A DNA stretch of 15,628 bases from an uncultured Rhodospirillales bacterium (GCA_903928045.1 CAIYPH010000149.1:1-15628); one strand, 5' to 3'; counted from the first letter of the stretch, positions 5,990 to 14,291 are shown. Made by a program: numbers and translations. Notes: generated by a model not told the origin, from the sequence alone.

Positions 5990-6828
5990 CGCGCAATCTC
6001 AATTTCGCCCGCAGCTTCGGGCAGATTTGCCTGACCGGTTTCGCCGCCGTCTACGCCTTCCCGCTCTACCTCATCGTCAGCCTCGCACTGAAAACCGAGG
6101 CCGAGGGCGCGCGGGCACCCTTCGCGCTGCCATCCAGCCTGTTCAGCGGCAATTTCGCGCGGGCGTGGCAAACCAGCGCCACCAGCGGCAACGCCTCGCT
6201 GGCACCGGCCTTTGGCAACAGCATCCTGATCACCGCGGTCGGCGTGGTGTTGCTCGTCGTCACCGGGGCGCTCGGTGGCTACGTGCTTGCGCGCCGCAAG
6301 AGCCGCCTCGCGGATTGGCTGTTCGTGTTGTTCCTCATCGGCCTCACCGTGCCGCAGCAACTCGGCATCGTGCCGCTGTTCCAGCTTGCCCGCGGGCTTG
6401 GCCTGGTCGGCAGTGCCGGCGGCATGATCCTGATCTATGCCGGCCTGCTCGCGCCGCTGACCATCTTTCTCTACACCACCTTCATCCGCGCCCTGCCGAC
6501 CGACTACGAGGAGGCCGCGCTGATGGACGGTGCCTCGCGCCTGCGGGTCTTCTGGGACGTGGTGATGCCGCTGGTCCGCCCGGTCACCGCCACGGTGGTG
6601 GTGATCCAGGGCATCCATATCTGGAACGACTTCTTCACCCCCGTCATCTTCCTGCTCGGCAGCGGCCAGCAGACCCTGCCGGTGGCGATCTTTTCCCTGG
6701 TGGGTGAATACGCCACCGCCTGGGGGCCGATCTTCGCCGGCGTGGTGATCGCCAGCGCGCCGGCGATGGCGGTGTTCGTCTTCCTGCAACGCCACGTCGC
6801 GCGCGGCTTCTCCGGAGGCATCAAGTGA
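5986..6828 (+). CDS. ABC sugar importer, inner-membrane permease 2 (MalG/UgpE type)
   Basis: The 280-residue partner permease has six predicted membrane helices and the EAA loop at about 175-199 (YEEAALMDGASRLRVFWDVV followed by MPLVRP). After it comes HIWNDFFTP, which resembles the segment following the EAA loop in MalG-type permeases. It forms the heterodimeric channel with the preceding permease. It starts in a 4-bp overlap with the upstream gene and ends in a GTGA overlap (6825-6828) with the ATPase gene, which implies tight stoichiometric translation. No anomalies seen. Confidence 0.94.
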   Translation: MTRNLNFARSFGQICLTGFAAVYAFPLYLIVSLALKTEAEGARAPFALPSSLFSGNFARAWQTSATSGNASLAPAFGNSILITAVGVVLLVVTGALGGYVLARRKSRLADWLFVLFLIGLTVPQQLGIVPLFQLARGLGLVGSAGGMILIYAGLLAPLTIFLYTTFIRALPTDYEEAALMDGASRLRVFWDVVMPLVRPVTATVVVIQGIHIWNDFFTPVIFLLGSGQQTLPVAIFSLVGEYATAWGPIFAGVVIASAPAMAVFVFLQRHVARGFSGGIK

Positions 6829-7979
6829 GCCGCATCACCCTCAGCCGCGTCGGCAAGCGCTACGACAACGGCCATTTCGCCGTACGCAGCATCGACCTGA
6901 CCATCGAGACCGGCGAGTTCATGGTGCTCGTCGGCCCCTCCGGCTGCGGCAAAACCACGCTACTGCGCATGATCGCCGGGCTCGAGGAGGTCACCTCGGG
7001 CAGTATCCAAATCGGCGAGCGTGACGTCACTCGCGTGCCGCCGCAGACGCGCGACATCGCCATGGTGTTCCAGAACTACGCGCTCTATCCGCATATGTCC
7101 GTTCGCGAAAACCTCGGCTACGCGCTCAAGGTGCGCGGCGTCGCCAAGGCGGAGGCGAAGACCCGGATCGAGACGGTCGCCGGCATGCTCGGCCTCGAAC
7201 GCCTGCTAGACCGCCGGCCGAACCAGCTCTCCGGCGGGCAGCGCCAGCGGGTGGCGATCGGCCGGGCGATCGTGCGCGAGCCAGCGGTGTTCCTGATGGA
7301 TGAGCCGCTCTCCAACCTCGATGCCAAGTTGCGCGTCGGCATGCGCGGCGAATTGGCGCGGCTGCACAACCGGCTGGCCGTCACCACCGTCTATGTCACG
7401 CATGACCAGGTGGAGGCGATGACGCTCGGCCACCGCGTCGCCGTGATGCGCGACGGCGAAATCATGCAGGTCGGCCCGCCCGAGGACCTCTACCGCCGGC
7501 CGCGCAACCTCTTCGTCGCGGCCTTTATCGGGGCGCCGGCGATCAATCTGATCGAGGCGCGGCTGGAGGCGGATGGGTTGTCATTCGCCGGCTGGCGGAT
7601 CGCCTGCCCCTTGCCGCCCGGTCTGGTCCCTGCCGGACGGCGGGTGATCGTCGGTATCCGCCCGGAAGCCTTCGAGGCCGCCGAGTTCGCGCCGCCCGGC
7701 CTGCCACGCCTCGACATCACCGCCGAGATCGTCGAGGCCCAGGGCGCGGACTCCTATGTCGGCTTCACCCTCGACGCCCCGCGGGTGGAGGCCGAGCAGA
7801 TCGCCGCCGCCGCCGAGGGCAGCGACGCGGCGCTGATATCCGAGGCGCGGGCCCGCTTCATGGCCCGGGTAACGCCGAAGCGCCGCGTGACACCGGGCGA
7901 AACGCTGGCGTTGGCGCTCGATGCCTCCGCCCTCCTTTTCTTCGACCCCGACGGTGGCGAGGCCCTGGGCCAGGCATGA
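6825..7979 (+). CDS. ABC sugar importer ATPase (MalK/UgpC-like)
   Basis: This 384-residue ATPase has all nucleotide-binding motifs: Walker A GPSGCGKT (37-44), Q-loop glutamine Q83 in [10 protein letters not shown], signature LSGGQ (135-139), Walker B VFLMDE (155-160), D-loop SNLDAKLR and H-loop H193. The C-terminal third (about 235-384) is the MalK/UgpC-type OB/TOBE regulatory domain. It powers the importer encoded upstream. The start is GTG at 6825, with GGAGG upstream inside the permease gene. Most CUT1 loci have the ATPase elsewhere or shared; here it sits in the operon, so the importer is self-contained. Confidence 0.96.
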   Translation: MSRITLSRVGKRYDNGHFAVRSIDLTIETGEFMVLVGPSGCGKTTLLRMIAGLEEVTSGSIQIGERDVTRVPPQTRDIAMVFQNYALYPHMSVRENLGYALKVRGVAKAEAKTRIETVAGMLGLERLLDRRPNQLSGGQRQRVAIGRAIVREPAVFLMDEPLSNLDAKLRVGMRGELARLHNRLAVTTVYVTHDQVEAMTLGHRVAVMRDGEIMQVGPPEDLYRRPRNLFVAAFIGAPAINLIEARLEADGLSFAGWRIACPLPPGLVPAGRRVIVGIRPEAFEAAEFAPPGLPRLDITAEIVEAQGADSYVGFTLDAPRVEAEQIAAAAEGSDAALISEARARFMARVTPKRRVTPGETLALALDASALLFFDPDGGEALGQA

Positions 7980-8013
7980 GCGCGCCACACCCGATATTGC
8001 GACGGAGACTGCG

Positions 8014-9309
8014 ATGACCCCGACAAATCCGCCCGCCGACACCGGCTGGTTCACCCATGACCGCTTCGGCATGTTCATCCATTGGGGGCCGGGCGCGCTG
8101 CACCCCGGCGAGGTCTCCTGGGCGCGCTACCGCGACCCGATCCTGGACGGCGACTACCAGAAATACATCGACCACTTCGAGCCCGACCTCTACGACCCCG
8201 ATCGCTGGATTGCCGCCGCCAAGCGGGCCGGGATGAAATACGCGGTGCTGACCACCAAGCATCATGACGGATTCTGCCTGTGGGACACGAAGCTGTCCGA
8301 ATACAAGGCGACCAACACCCCGGCCGGGCGCGATCTGGTCGGCCCCTTCGTCGAGGCCTGCCGGCGGCACGGGCTGAAGGTCGGCTTCTACTATTCGCTG
8401 TTCGACTGGAACCACCCGCAATTCCCGCTCGATTTCCTCCACCCCATGCGCAACGACCCGGCATTCCGCGCCCAAACGCGCGACATGGCGCTCTACCGGG
8501 AGTACATGTTCGGCCATTTGCGCGAACTGCTGACCTGGTTCGGCAAGATCGACATCATGTGGTTCGACTTCTCCTACGCCGATCCGGAAAAGCCGAAAGT
8601 CGCCGGCTGGCCGGCCGATCACTGGGTCGGCAAGGGGCGTGACGACTGGGATTCGCCCGCCCTTTGCGCCCTCGTGCGCGAACTGTCACCGGGCATCCTG
8701 ATCAATGACCGCGCCGACTACGACGCCGATTTCCGCACCTGCGAGCAGTACCAGCCCCCGGCCAAGGGCCAGGAGGCGATGCCGTGGGAGGCCTGCCTCA
8801 CGCTGACCGATACGTGGATCTACAATCGCGAGGATCGCAACTGGAAAAGCCCGGAAATGATCCTGCGCACGCTGGTCGACAGCGTTGCCTCCGGTGGCAA
8901 TGTGCTGCTCAACATCGGGCCTAATGGTCGCGGCCGCATGGATGCCGGCACCATCCGCATCCTCGATGGCGTCGCCGAGTGGATGGATGTGCATGCCCGC
9001 GCCATCCATGGCTGCGGCCCCAGCGCCTTCAAGGCGCCGGATGGCTGCCGCTACACCCAGAGCGGCAACCGGCTCTACGTCCATGTGCAGACCTGGCCGC
9101 GCAAATATCTCCGCCTCGAGGGGCTCGGCCAGCGCGTGCAATACGCCCAGCTGCTCAATGACGCCTCGGAGATCCGCCGGGCTAAGCGCTTCCACATGAT
9201 GCAGGAAGACCACCTCTGGGGGCCGGACACGCTGATGCTGGAAGTGCCGATCCAGCCCCCCGGCCCGCTGCCGGTGATCGAGCTGTTCCTCGACCGGCCG
9301 ACACCGTGA
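8014..9309 (+). CDS. Cytoplasmic GH29 alpha-L-fucosidase
   Basis: The 431-residue protein shows clear GH29 landmarks: FGMFIHWGPGA near residue 18, KYAVLTTKHHDGFCLW (75-90), FYYSLFDW (125-132), WFDF with presumed nucleophile D185 in a GH29-typical setting, and SGGNVLLNIGPNGRG (293-307). E259 in PWEACLT is a possible acid/base, but that residue varies between GH29 subgroups. The enzyme releases L-fucose from alpha-L-fucosides with retention. There is no signal peptide, so it acts inside the cell on imported substrate. The ATG at 8014 has GGAG about 7 bases upstream; the longer in-frame start at 7921 would overlap the ATPase gene by 59 bp and is rejected. It lies 34 bp after the ATPase gene and overlaps the next gene by 4 bp. 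It is the strongest clue that the locus handles fucosylated sugars. Confidence 0.93.
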   Translation: MTPTNPPADTGWFTHDRFGMFIHWGPGALHPGEVSWARYRDPILDGDYQKYIDHFEPDLYDPDRWIAAAKRAGMKYAVLTTKHHDGFCLWDTKLSEYKATNTPAGRDLVGPFVEACRRHGLKVGFYYSLFDWNHPQFPLDFLHPMRNDPAFRAQTRDMALYREYMFGHLRELLTWFGKIDIMWFDFSYADPEKPKVAGWPADHWVGKGRDDWDSPALCALVRELSPGILINDRADYDADFRTCEQYQPPAKGQEAMPWEACLTLTDTWIYNREDRNWKSPEMILRTLVDSVASGGNVLLNIGPNGRGRMDAGTIRILDGVAEWMDVHARAIHGCGPSAFKAPDGCRYTQSGNRLYVHVQTWPRKYLRLEGLGQRVQYAQLLNDASEIRRAKRFHMMQEDHLWGPDTLMLEVPIQPPGPLPVIELFLDRPTP

Positions 9310-10175
9310 GCACCGTCCTCGTTACCGGTGCCAGCGGCTTCGTCGCCGGCCAGCTCATCCCCGGCCTCGCGCGTGACCACGAGGTGATCGCCATCTCGCG
9401 CCGGCCGGTCGAGGGCGCACACCATTCGGTGGCCGGCGAGTTCGGCTCTTTCGAGGACCTGCGGCGGCTGGATGGCCATCGCATCGATGCCGTCATCCAT
9501 CTCGCCGCCGAGGTTGGCGGCACCACCGAGGAGGCCGGTCTCGCCGTCAACGTGCTCGGCACCCGCCGCATGCTGCGCTACCTCGCCGATCGCGGCTGCC
9601 GGCGCTTCGTGATGGCCAGTTCCATCGCCGCCGTCGGCTGCCTGCATCCGGAGTTCGTGCCACAGAGCCTGCCGCTGGCGGACCGCCACCCCAGTCTCGC
9701 GCGCGACGCCTACGGGCTGTCCAAGGCGATGGCCGAGGACGTGGCCGACTATTTCGCCCGCCTGCTGCCGGATGCGATGTTCGTCAATCTCCGCTTCGGC
9801 CTCGCCGCCGAGCGGGTGCAGCGCCAGCGCGGCCACGTGCCGCGCCTATCCCTCGCAGCGCCGCCGGCGATGCCGTACCTCTATTTCGGCTATGTCGCCG
9901 TCGCCGACATGGTGGGTGGCCTCCGCGCCGCCCTCGATGCGCCCGCGCGGCCGGGTTCGCGGGTCTATAACCTCGTCGCCCCCGATATCCGCTGCACCGA
10001 CAATGTCGCTGACGTGCTGCGCGCCAAGGGCGGCGACCGACTCACTGGGCGCGATTTGTCGCCGTTTGACCGGCCGGGTGCCGCCTGTCCGCCGGTCTAC
10101 GCTTCGGCCGCCATCGCCGCCGACCTCGGCTACACCCCCCACCACTCGGTTGCCGCCGCCGGCAGCTACGACTGA
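9306..10175 (+). CDS. Extended SDR, NAD(P)-dependent sugar epimerase/dehydrogenase
   Basis: This 289-residue extended short-chain dehydrogenase has a Rossmann cofactor motif TGASGFVA (7-14), IHLAAEVGG (64-72), a serine pair S105/S106, and the catalytic Y136-x3-K140 (YGLSK). Relatives oxidise or epimerise sugars and nucleotide sugars; the precise substrate cannot be read from the sequence. The start is GTG at 9306, overlapping the fucosidase stop (GTGA). The locus has a mutarotase, lactonase and dehydratase for an acid-sugar route but no obvious L-fucose 1-dehydrogenase, so this protein is one candidate for that step, by analogy with the SDR uronate dehydrogenases. A glycoside epimerase is the alternative. 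Confidence 0.87.
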   Translation: MSTVLVTGASGFVAGQLIPGLARDHEVIAISRRPVEGAHHSVAGEFGSFEDLRRLDGHRIDAVIHLAAEVGGTTEEAGLAVNVLGTRRMLRYLADRGCRRFVMASSIAAVGCLHPEFVPQSLPLADRHPSLARDAYGLSKAMAEDVADYFARLLPDAMFVNLRFGLAAERVQRQRGHVPRLSLAAPPAMPYLYFGYVAVADMVGGLRAALDAPARPGSRVYNLVAPDIRCTDNVADVLRAKGGDRLTGRDLSPFDRPGAACPPVYASAAIAADLGYTPHHSVAAAGSYD

Positions 10176-10185
10176 GGACGCCACC

Positions 10186-11166
10186 ATGTCCAACACCGCC
10201 ACCATGGATGCGCTGGTCATCGAGCAGTACGGCCGCGTCGCGCTCACCCGGGCGCCGCTGCCGGAGGTCGGGGACGACACCGTGCTCGCCCGCGTCCACT
10301 ACTCCGGCATCAGCATCGGCACCGAGATGCTGCTTGGCACCGGCACGCTCGGCCCCAAACCCGTCCCCTTCGTGCCGGGCTACCAGGCCGCCGGCGAGAT
10401 CGTCGCGCTCGGCCGCAACGTGCAGGGCTTGGCGATCGGCGACCATATCGCCTTCTTCAACCGCACCGGCTCGCACGGCGCCTATGCGGCGACCACGCCC
10501 GAACTGGTGCACAAGCTCGGCGGCCCGGCGGAATGCCTGCTCGCCAGCCTCTTCGTGCAACCCTCGGTCGGCGCCAATGCGCTCGACTTGCTGGATGTCC
10601 GCACCGGCGATTCCGTGCTGGTCATCGGCCAGGGCCTGATCGGCCAGGCCACCGCCCAACTCGCCCGCCTGCGCGGCGCCTTCGTCGCCGCCTCCGACCT
10701 CTCGCCCACCCGGCTCGCCCTGTCCGCCGCCCATTGCGCCGACTGGGCGCTCGATGCCGGACAGGGACCCATCGAAAAGCAGACCGCGGCGCGCTTCCCC
10801 AAAGGCTTCGACGTCGTCATCGAGACCACTGGCGCCGATGCGGTGCTGGAGGACTCGCTCCGCTGCACCACCTATGGCGGCCGCTTCGCCTTCCTCGGCT
10901 ACCACCCCGGCATAATGCAGTTTCCCTTCGACGCCGCACATCGCCGGGAACTGCGTGCCGTTTTCCCCTTCTTCATCGGCAAGCCGCCGGTGCGCGAGGG
11001 CGTGCTGCGGCTGCTGGCCTCCGGCGCGCTCGCCCTGCGCCCGCTGATCGACCACGTTGTCTCCTGGCGTGAGGTCGAGCCGCTCTATCAAAGCCTGTTC
11101 ACCCCGGCGCGCAACGCCCTCAACGGGGTGACGATCGACTGGCGCGACGCCCCCGCCGCGCTGTGA
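10186..11166 (+). CDS. MDR-family dehydrogenase lacking canonical zinc ligands
   Basis: The 326-residue protein has a GroES-like N-terminal domain and a Rossmann domain with GQGLIG (148-153) followed by an acidic position D171 (SDLSPTR), favouring NAD over NADP. The catalytic zinc cysteine, normally in a GICGTD-type motif, is replaced by SGISIGTE (40-47), and the zinc-binding His/Glu segment reads PGYQAAGE (64-71). The four-cysteine structural zinc loop is also missing. Similar GTE-type MDR proteins include BchC and the guloside 3-dehydrogenase YcjQ of E. coli (from memory), so a sugar hydroxyl/keto redox role fits. The ATG at 10186 has GAGGA 7 bases upstream, overlapping the previous gene's stop; the longer frame to 9772 is a shadow. 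It ends 4 bp from the convergent Gfo/Idh/MocA gene. Confidence 0.88.
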   Translation: MSNTATMDALVIEQYGRVALTRAPLPEVGDDTVLARVHYSGISIGTEMLLGTGTLGPKPVPFVPGYQAAGEIVALGRNVQGLAIGDHIAFFNRTGSHGAYAATTPELVHKLGGPAECLLASLFVQPSVGANALDLLDVRTGDSVLVIGQGLIGQATAQLARLRGAFVAASDLSPTRLALSAAHCADWALDAGQGPIEKQTAARFPKGFDVVIETTGADAVLEDSLRCTTYGGRFAFLGYHPGIMQFPFDAAHRRELRAVFPFFIGKPPVREGVLRLLASGALALRPLIDHVVSWREVEPLYQSLFTPARNALNGVTIDWRDAPAAL

Positions 11167-11170
11167 CGCG

Positions 11171-12310
11171 TCACTCCGTCACGGTCACCCAGCGCCGCTC
11201 CCGCGCCGAGGCCAGCACCGCGTCGGTCACCAGATCGGTCGCCAGCCCGTCGCGGAAATCCGGCACCAGCGCGCGCCCCTCGTCGAGGCCGCGCAGGAAG
11301 TCAGCGACCTGGTGGACGAAGCTGTGCTCGTAGCCGATCTGCAACCCCGGCACCCACCAGCGGTCCATATAGGGGTGATCGCCATCGGTGACATGGATCG
11401 ACCGCCAACCGCGCAACGCGCCCTCGTCGCGATGGTCGAAGAATTGCAGCCGGTGCAGGTCGTGCAGGTCCCAGGCAATCGAGCCGTGCTCGCCGTTGAT
11501 CTCCAGCGTGTAGAGCGCCTTGTGGCCCCGGGCGTAGCGCGTCGCCTCGAAGGTCGCCAGCGATCCGTTGGCGAAGCGGGCGAGAAAGGCGCTGGCATCG
11601 TCGATGGTGACCGGAGCCGCGGCGCCGGTGAGCGTGTGGGTGCGTTCACGGATGAAGGTTTCAGTCATCGCCGAGACATCGGCGATCGGGCCGTTCAGCC
11701 ACAGCGCGGTATCGATGCAATGGGCCAGCAGGTCGCCGGTGACACCGCTACCGGCGACGGATTCGTCGAGCCGCCACAGCCCGGCGCCGCCCTGCGGCAG
11801 ATCGCGGCTGATGGTCCAGTCCTGCAGGAATTTGGCGCGGTAGTGGAAGATCTGCCCGAGCCGCCCCTCCTCGATGATCCGCCGCGCCAGCGAGACGGCG
11901 GGGACGCGGCGATAATTGTACCACACCATGTTGGCGACGCCCGCGCGCGCCACCGCCTCCGCCATGCGTGCCGCCTCCGCGGCGTTGCGGCCGAGCGGCT
12001 TTTCGCAGGCCACCATCTTGCCGGCCGCTGCGGCGGCGATGGCGATTTCGGCATGGGTGTCGTTAGGGCTGGCGATGTCGATGAGGTCGATATCCGGCCG
12101 CGCCACCAAAGCGCGCCAGTCGGTCTCCACGCTTTCGTAGCCCCAAGTGGCGGCGAAAGCCTCGGCGCTCGCCCGGTTGCGCGCGCAGACCGCGCGCAGC
12201 ACAGGGGTGCGGCTGGAGGGGAAGAAGCGCGGCGCCTGGCGAAAGGCGTTGCTATGCGCGCGGCCCATAAATCCGCAGCCGATCAGGCCGATATTGAGCG
12301 TTCCGCCCAT
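11171..12310 (-). CDS. Gfo/Idh/MocA oxidoreductase, levoglucosan-dehydrogenase-like
   Basis: This 379-residue protein has an N-terminal Rossmann domain (GCGFMG at 11-16, EKPLG at 103-107) and a C-terminal alpha/beta substrate domain with [11 protein letters not shown], which carries the usual catalytic D/H region. Features such as the [11 protein letters not shown] start, YNYRRVPAV, the LQDW segment and [10 protein letters not shown] recall levoglucosan dehydrogenase-type members (from memory), which oxidise C3 of a sugar ring with NAD. It would act in the cytoplasm. It is transcribed against the main operon, ends 4 bp from the MDR gene, and has a good AGAGGAGA ribosome site before the ATG at 12310. 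It shares the 68-bp region at 12311-12378 with the divergent second Gfo/Idh/MocA gene, so the two may be co-regulated. Confidence 0.9.
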   Translation of the reverse strand: MGGTLNIGLIGCGFMGRAHSNAFRQAPRFFPSSRTPVLRAVCARNRASAEAFAATWGYESVETDWRALVARPDIDLIDIASPNDTHAEIAIAAAAAGKMVACEKPLGRNAAEAARMAEAVARAGVANMVWYNYRRVPAVSLARRIIEEGRLGQIFHYRAKFLQDWTISRDLPQGGAGLWRLDESVAGSGVTGDLLAHCIDTALWLNGPIADVSAMTETFIRERTHTLTGAAAPVTIDDASAFLARFANGSLATFEATRYARGHKALYTLEINGEHGSIAWDLHDLHRLQFFDHRDEGALRGWRSIHVTDGDHPYMDRWWVPGLQIGYEHSFVHQVADFLRGLDEGRALVPDFRDGLATDLVTDAVLASARERRWVTVTE

Positions 12311-12378
12311 TTGGCGTCTCCTCTCTTATTCTACGATCCGCTGACGTTCTACCCTCAAGAGGCAAACTGGAAAATGCG
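12311..12378. promoter_or_regulatory. Divergent control region of two oxidoreductase genes
   Basis: The 68 bp between two head-to-head Gfo/Idh/MocA genes must carry the start signals for both unless upstream readthrough serves the plus-strand gene. The minus-strand gene has a strong AGAGGAGA site here; the plus-strand gene has only a weak GGAA 6 bases before its ATG. No clear -35/-10 pair or inverted repeat was found. Confidence 0.4.
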
Positions 12379-13455
12379 ATGAGCCGCTATAAGACCGTCA
12401 TCGTCGGCTGCGGCCGGCGCGGGATGTTCCACGCCCAGGGCTTCCAGGCGAACAGCGCCCGCTTCGACCTCGTCGCCTGCTGTGACGTCGACCCGGCGCG
12501 CCTCGCCGACTTCGCCACCCGGCACAACATCCCGCGCACCTATGCCGATGCCGAGGAGATGCTGATCCAGGAGCGGCCGGACGTGTTCTGCTTCGCCACT
12601 CTGCCGGAGGTGCGGCTTTCGCTGGTGGAACTCGCGCTGCGTCACGGCGTGCGCGTGCTCGCCTTCGAGAAGCCGATGGCGACCGAACTGGCCGAGGCCA
12701 ACCGCATCCATGCGCTGTGCCAGGCCGCCGGCGCCAAGGTCGTCATCTCGCACCAGCAGAAATACGGCCCCCATTTCCAGCGCGTGAAGGAAATCGTCGA
12801 TGCCGGCGAGATCGGCGAGGTAACCAAGATCCACGCCACCGCGCGCGCCTGGCTCAGCCAGCTCGGCACCCATTTGATGCACTACATGCTATGGTTCAAC
12901 AATTTCAGCCCGGTCAGCTGGATCAGCGGCCATGCCGAGGGCACCGGCATGCTCGCCGACACCCACCCCTCCGCCGACTTCGTATTCGGCACCATGGAAT
13001 TCGCCAACGGCGTGCGCGGCGTCATCGAATGCGGGGCGCATGCGCCGCATTTCGTGCCCGGTGACAACAAGCTCGGCACCCTGCCGTTCTGGACCGACAG
13101 CTCCATCACCATCCACGGCACCCACGGCTACGCCCGCGTCGTCACCGGGAATGGCTGGCAGGCGGTGACGCGCTCCTCCGGCGGCGAGGTGCTGAGCGGG
13201 CCCGGCAACTTCGACCCCGGTTACGAGCAGCCGCTCTACATCCGCGAACTCGCCGAATGGCTCGATGGCAGCAACACCAGCCATAGCTGCAACGGCGACA
13301 TCACCTATCACGGCTTCGAGGCGACCATGGCGCTCTACATCAGCAGCCTTGAGCGCCGCCGCGTGCACCTGCCGCTCGAGACCATCCCGCAGGACTCGCT
13401 GATCGCCCGCCTGCGCGCGACCCTGCCCCCATCCGAGGAGTATGCCGGACAATGA
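12379..13455 (+). CDS. Gfo/Idh/MocA oxidoreductase, second copy type
   Basis: The 358-residue protein has a Rossmann motif GCGRRG (10-15), the EKPMA motif (97-101) whose lysine K98 is normally catalytic, and a substrate domain with GTHLMHYMLWF (163-173), placing H165 and H168 near the expected active-site histidine position. Cofactor is probably NAD(P). It is not a duplicate of the 11171-12310 protein: length, motif residues and the substrate domain differ clearly. Its last four bases overlap the start of the isomerase gene (ATGA 13452-13455), a pairing that recalls YcjS/YcjR and other 3-keto-sugar systems. It could oxidise C3 of a glycoside, or C1 of a free sugar as some family members do; the substrate is unknown. 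Confidence 0.9.
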   Translation: MSRYKTVIVGCGRRGMFHAQGFQANSARFDLVACCDVDPARLADFATRHNIPRTYADAEEMLIQERPDVFCFATLPEVRLSLVELALRHGVRVLAFEKPMATELAEANRIHALCQAAGAKVVISHQQKYGPHFQRVKEIVDAGEIGEVTKIHATARAWLSQLGTHLMHYMLWFNNFSPVSWISGHAEGTGMLADTHPSADFVFGTMEFANGVRGVIECGAHAPHFVPGDNKLGTLPFWTDSSITIHGTHGYARVVTGNGWQAVTRSSGGEVLSGPGNFDPGYEQPLYIRELAEWLDGSNTSHSCNGDITYHGFEATMALYISSLERRRVHLPLETIPQDSLIARLRATLPPSEEYAGQ

Positions 13456-14291
13456 TCAGACTTGGTGGATATGGCGTTCCCGTCGCCTCGGAGGATCCCG
13501 GCGACATCGCCCGCGCCCATGTCGCCTTCGGCTATCGCGCGGCCTATTGCCCGGAGGTGTCGATCAACGACACCGACCGTATTCAGGCGATCCGCGATGC
13601 CTTCGCCGCGGCGGACGTGGAAATCGCCGAAGTTGCCGCCTGGGGCGGGGTGGTGATGCCCGACCCGGCCGCCCGCAAGGCCGCCCGCGCCCGCGTGGCC
13701 GAGCGCCTGGCGGTGGCCGACGAGGTCGGTGCCCGGTGCGCCATCACCTATATCGGCACCCTCGGCGATGATTCCGACTATGGCCCGCACCCCGACAACC
13801 TCGCCCGCAAGGGCTTCGACGCCTTCGTCGAGGCCGCGCGCGAGATCATCGATGCGGTGAAGCCGAAGCGGGCGAAATTTACGCTGGAGATGATGCAGTG
13901 GCTGCTACCCGATAGCCCCGAGGTGTATCGCGACCTCATCCGCGCCATCGACCGCCCAGCCTTCGCCGCGCACCTGGACCCAGTGAACCTGATCGTCTCG
14001 CCACGCCAGTTCTACGACACGACCGAGCTGATCAACCGCTGCGTCAGCGTCCTCGGCCCCTGGATCATCAGCGCGCACGCGAAGGACATCACGCTGCGCG
14101 GCAAATTGTCGCTCCACTTCGACGAGGTCATCCCCGGCCAGGGTGGGCTCGACTACGCCACCTATCTGCGCAGCCTGGATCGCAGCCTCCCCGGCGTGCC
14201 GCTGATGCTCGAGCACCTCAAGCCCGAGGAATATCCCGAGGCGCGGGACTTCGTGCGCCGGACGGGACGGAGCCTCGGGATCGATATTTGA
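13452..14291 (+). CDS. Xylose-isomerase-like TIM-barrel sugar isomerase/epimerase
   Basis: This 279-residue protein belongs to the sugar phosphate isomerase/epimerase (AP endonuclease family 2 fold) group. The metal-binding quartet expected for the fold is readable: E146 (LEMMQW), D176 (HLDPVN), H209 (SAHAKD) and E254 (LEHL). Members epimerise or isomerise keto-sugars through an enediolate, or beta-eliminate 3-keto-glycosides. Translation is coupled to the oxidoreductase upstream through a 4-bp overlap, so it most likely acts on that enzyme's keto product. E. coli YcjR, a C4 epimerase of 3-keto-glycosides, is the closest precedent I recall in both fold and context. No phosphate-binding feature is obvious, so the family name should not be read as meaning a phosphorylated substrate. 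Confidence 0.89.
   Translation: MIRLGGYGVPVASEDPGDIARAHVAFGYRAAYCPEVSINDTDRIQAIRDAFAAADVEIAEVAAWGGVVMPDPAARKAARARVAERLAVADEVGARCAITYIGTLGDDSDYGPHPDNLARKGFDAFVEAAREIIDAVKPKRAKFTLEMMQWLLPDSPEVYRDLIRAIDRPAFAAHLDPVNLIVSPRQFYDTTELINRCVSVLGPWIISAHAKDITLRGKLSLHFDEVIPGQGGLDYATYLRSLDRSLPGVPLMLEHLKPEEYPEARDFVRRTGRSLGIDI

Noticed and set aside
5893..6795. Minus-strand open frame (300 codons) antisense to permease 2
   Set aside because: Charged, repetitive Glu/His/Asp-rich product with no domain; it mirrors the hydrophobic codons of the permease.
7921..8013. Earlier in-frame start for the fucosidase
   Set aside because: It lies mostly inside the ATPase gene and adds 31 residues with no GH29 similarity; ATG 8014 has its own GGAG.
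9324..9347. Alanine instead of the third glycine in the SDR motif TGASGFVA
   Set aside because: Alanine is known at this position in functional extended SDRs, so it is not evidence of inactivation.
9772..10185. Earlier in-frame start for the MDR protein
   Set aside because: It is out-of-frame sequence of the SDR gene and Ser/Pro-rich; the MDR domain starts after ATG 10186, which has GAGGA.
10042..11091. Minus-strand open frame (349 codons) antisense to the MDR gene
   Set aside because: Low-complexity Gly/Ala/Asp-rich product with no motif; the sense strand encodes a recognisable MDR protein.
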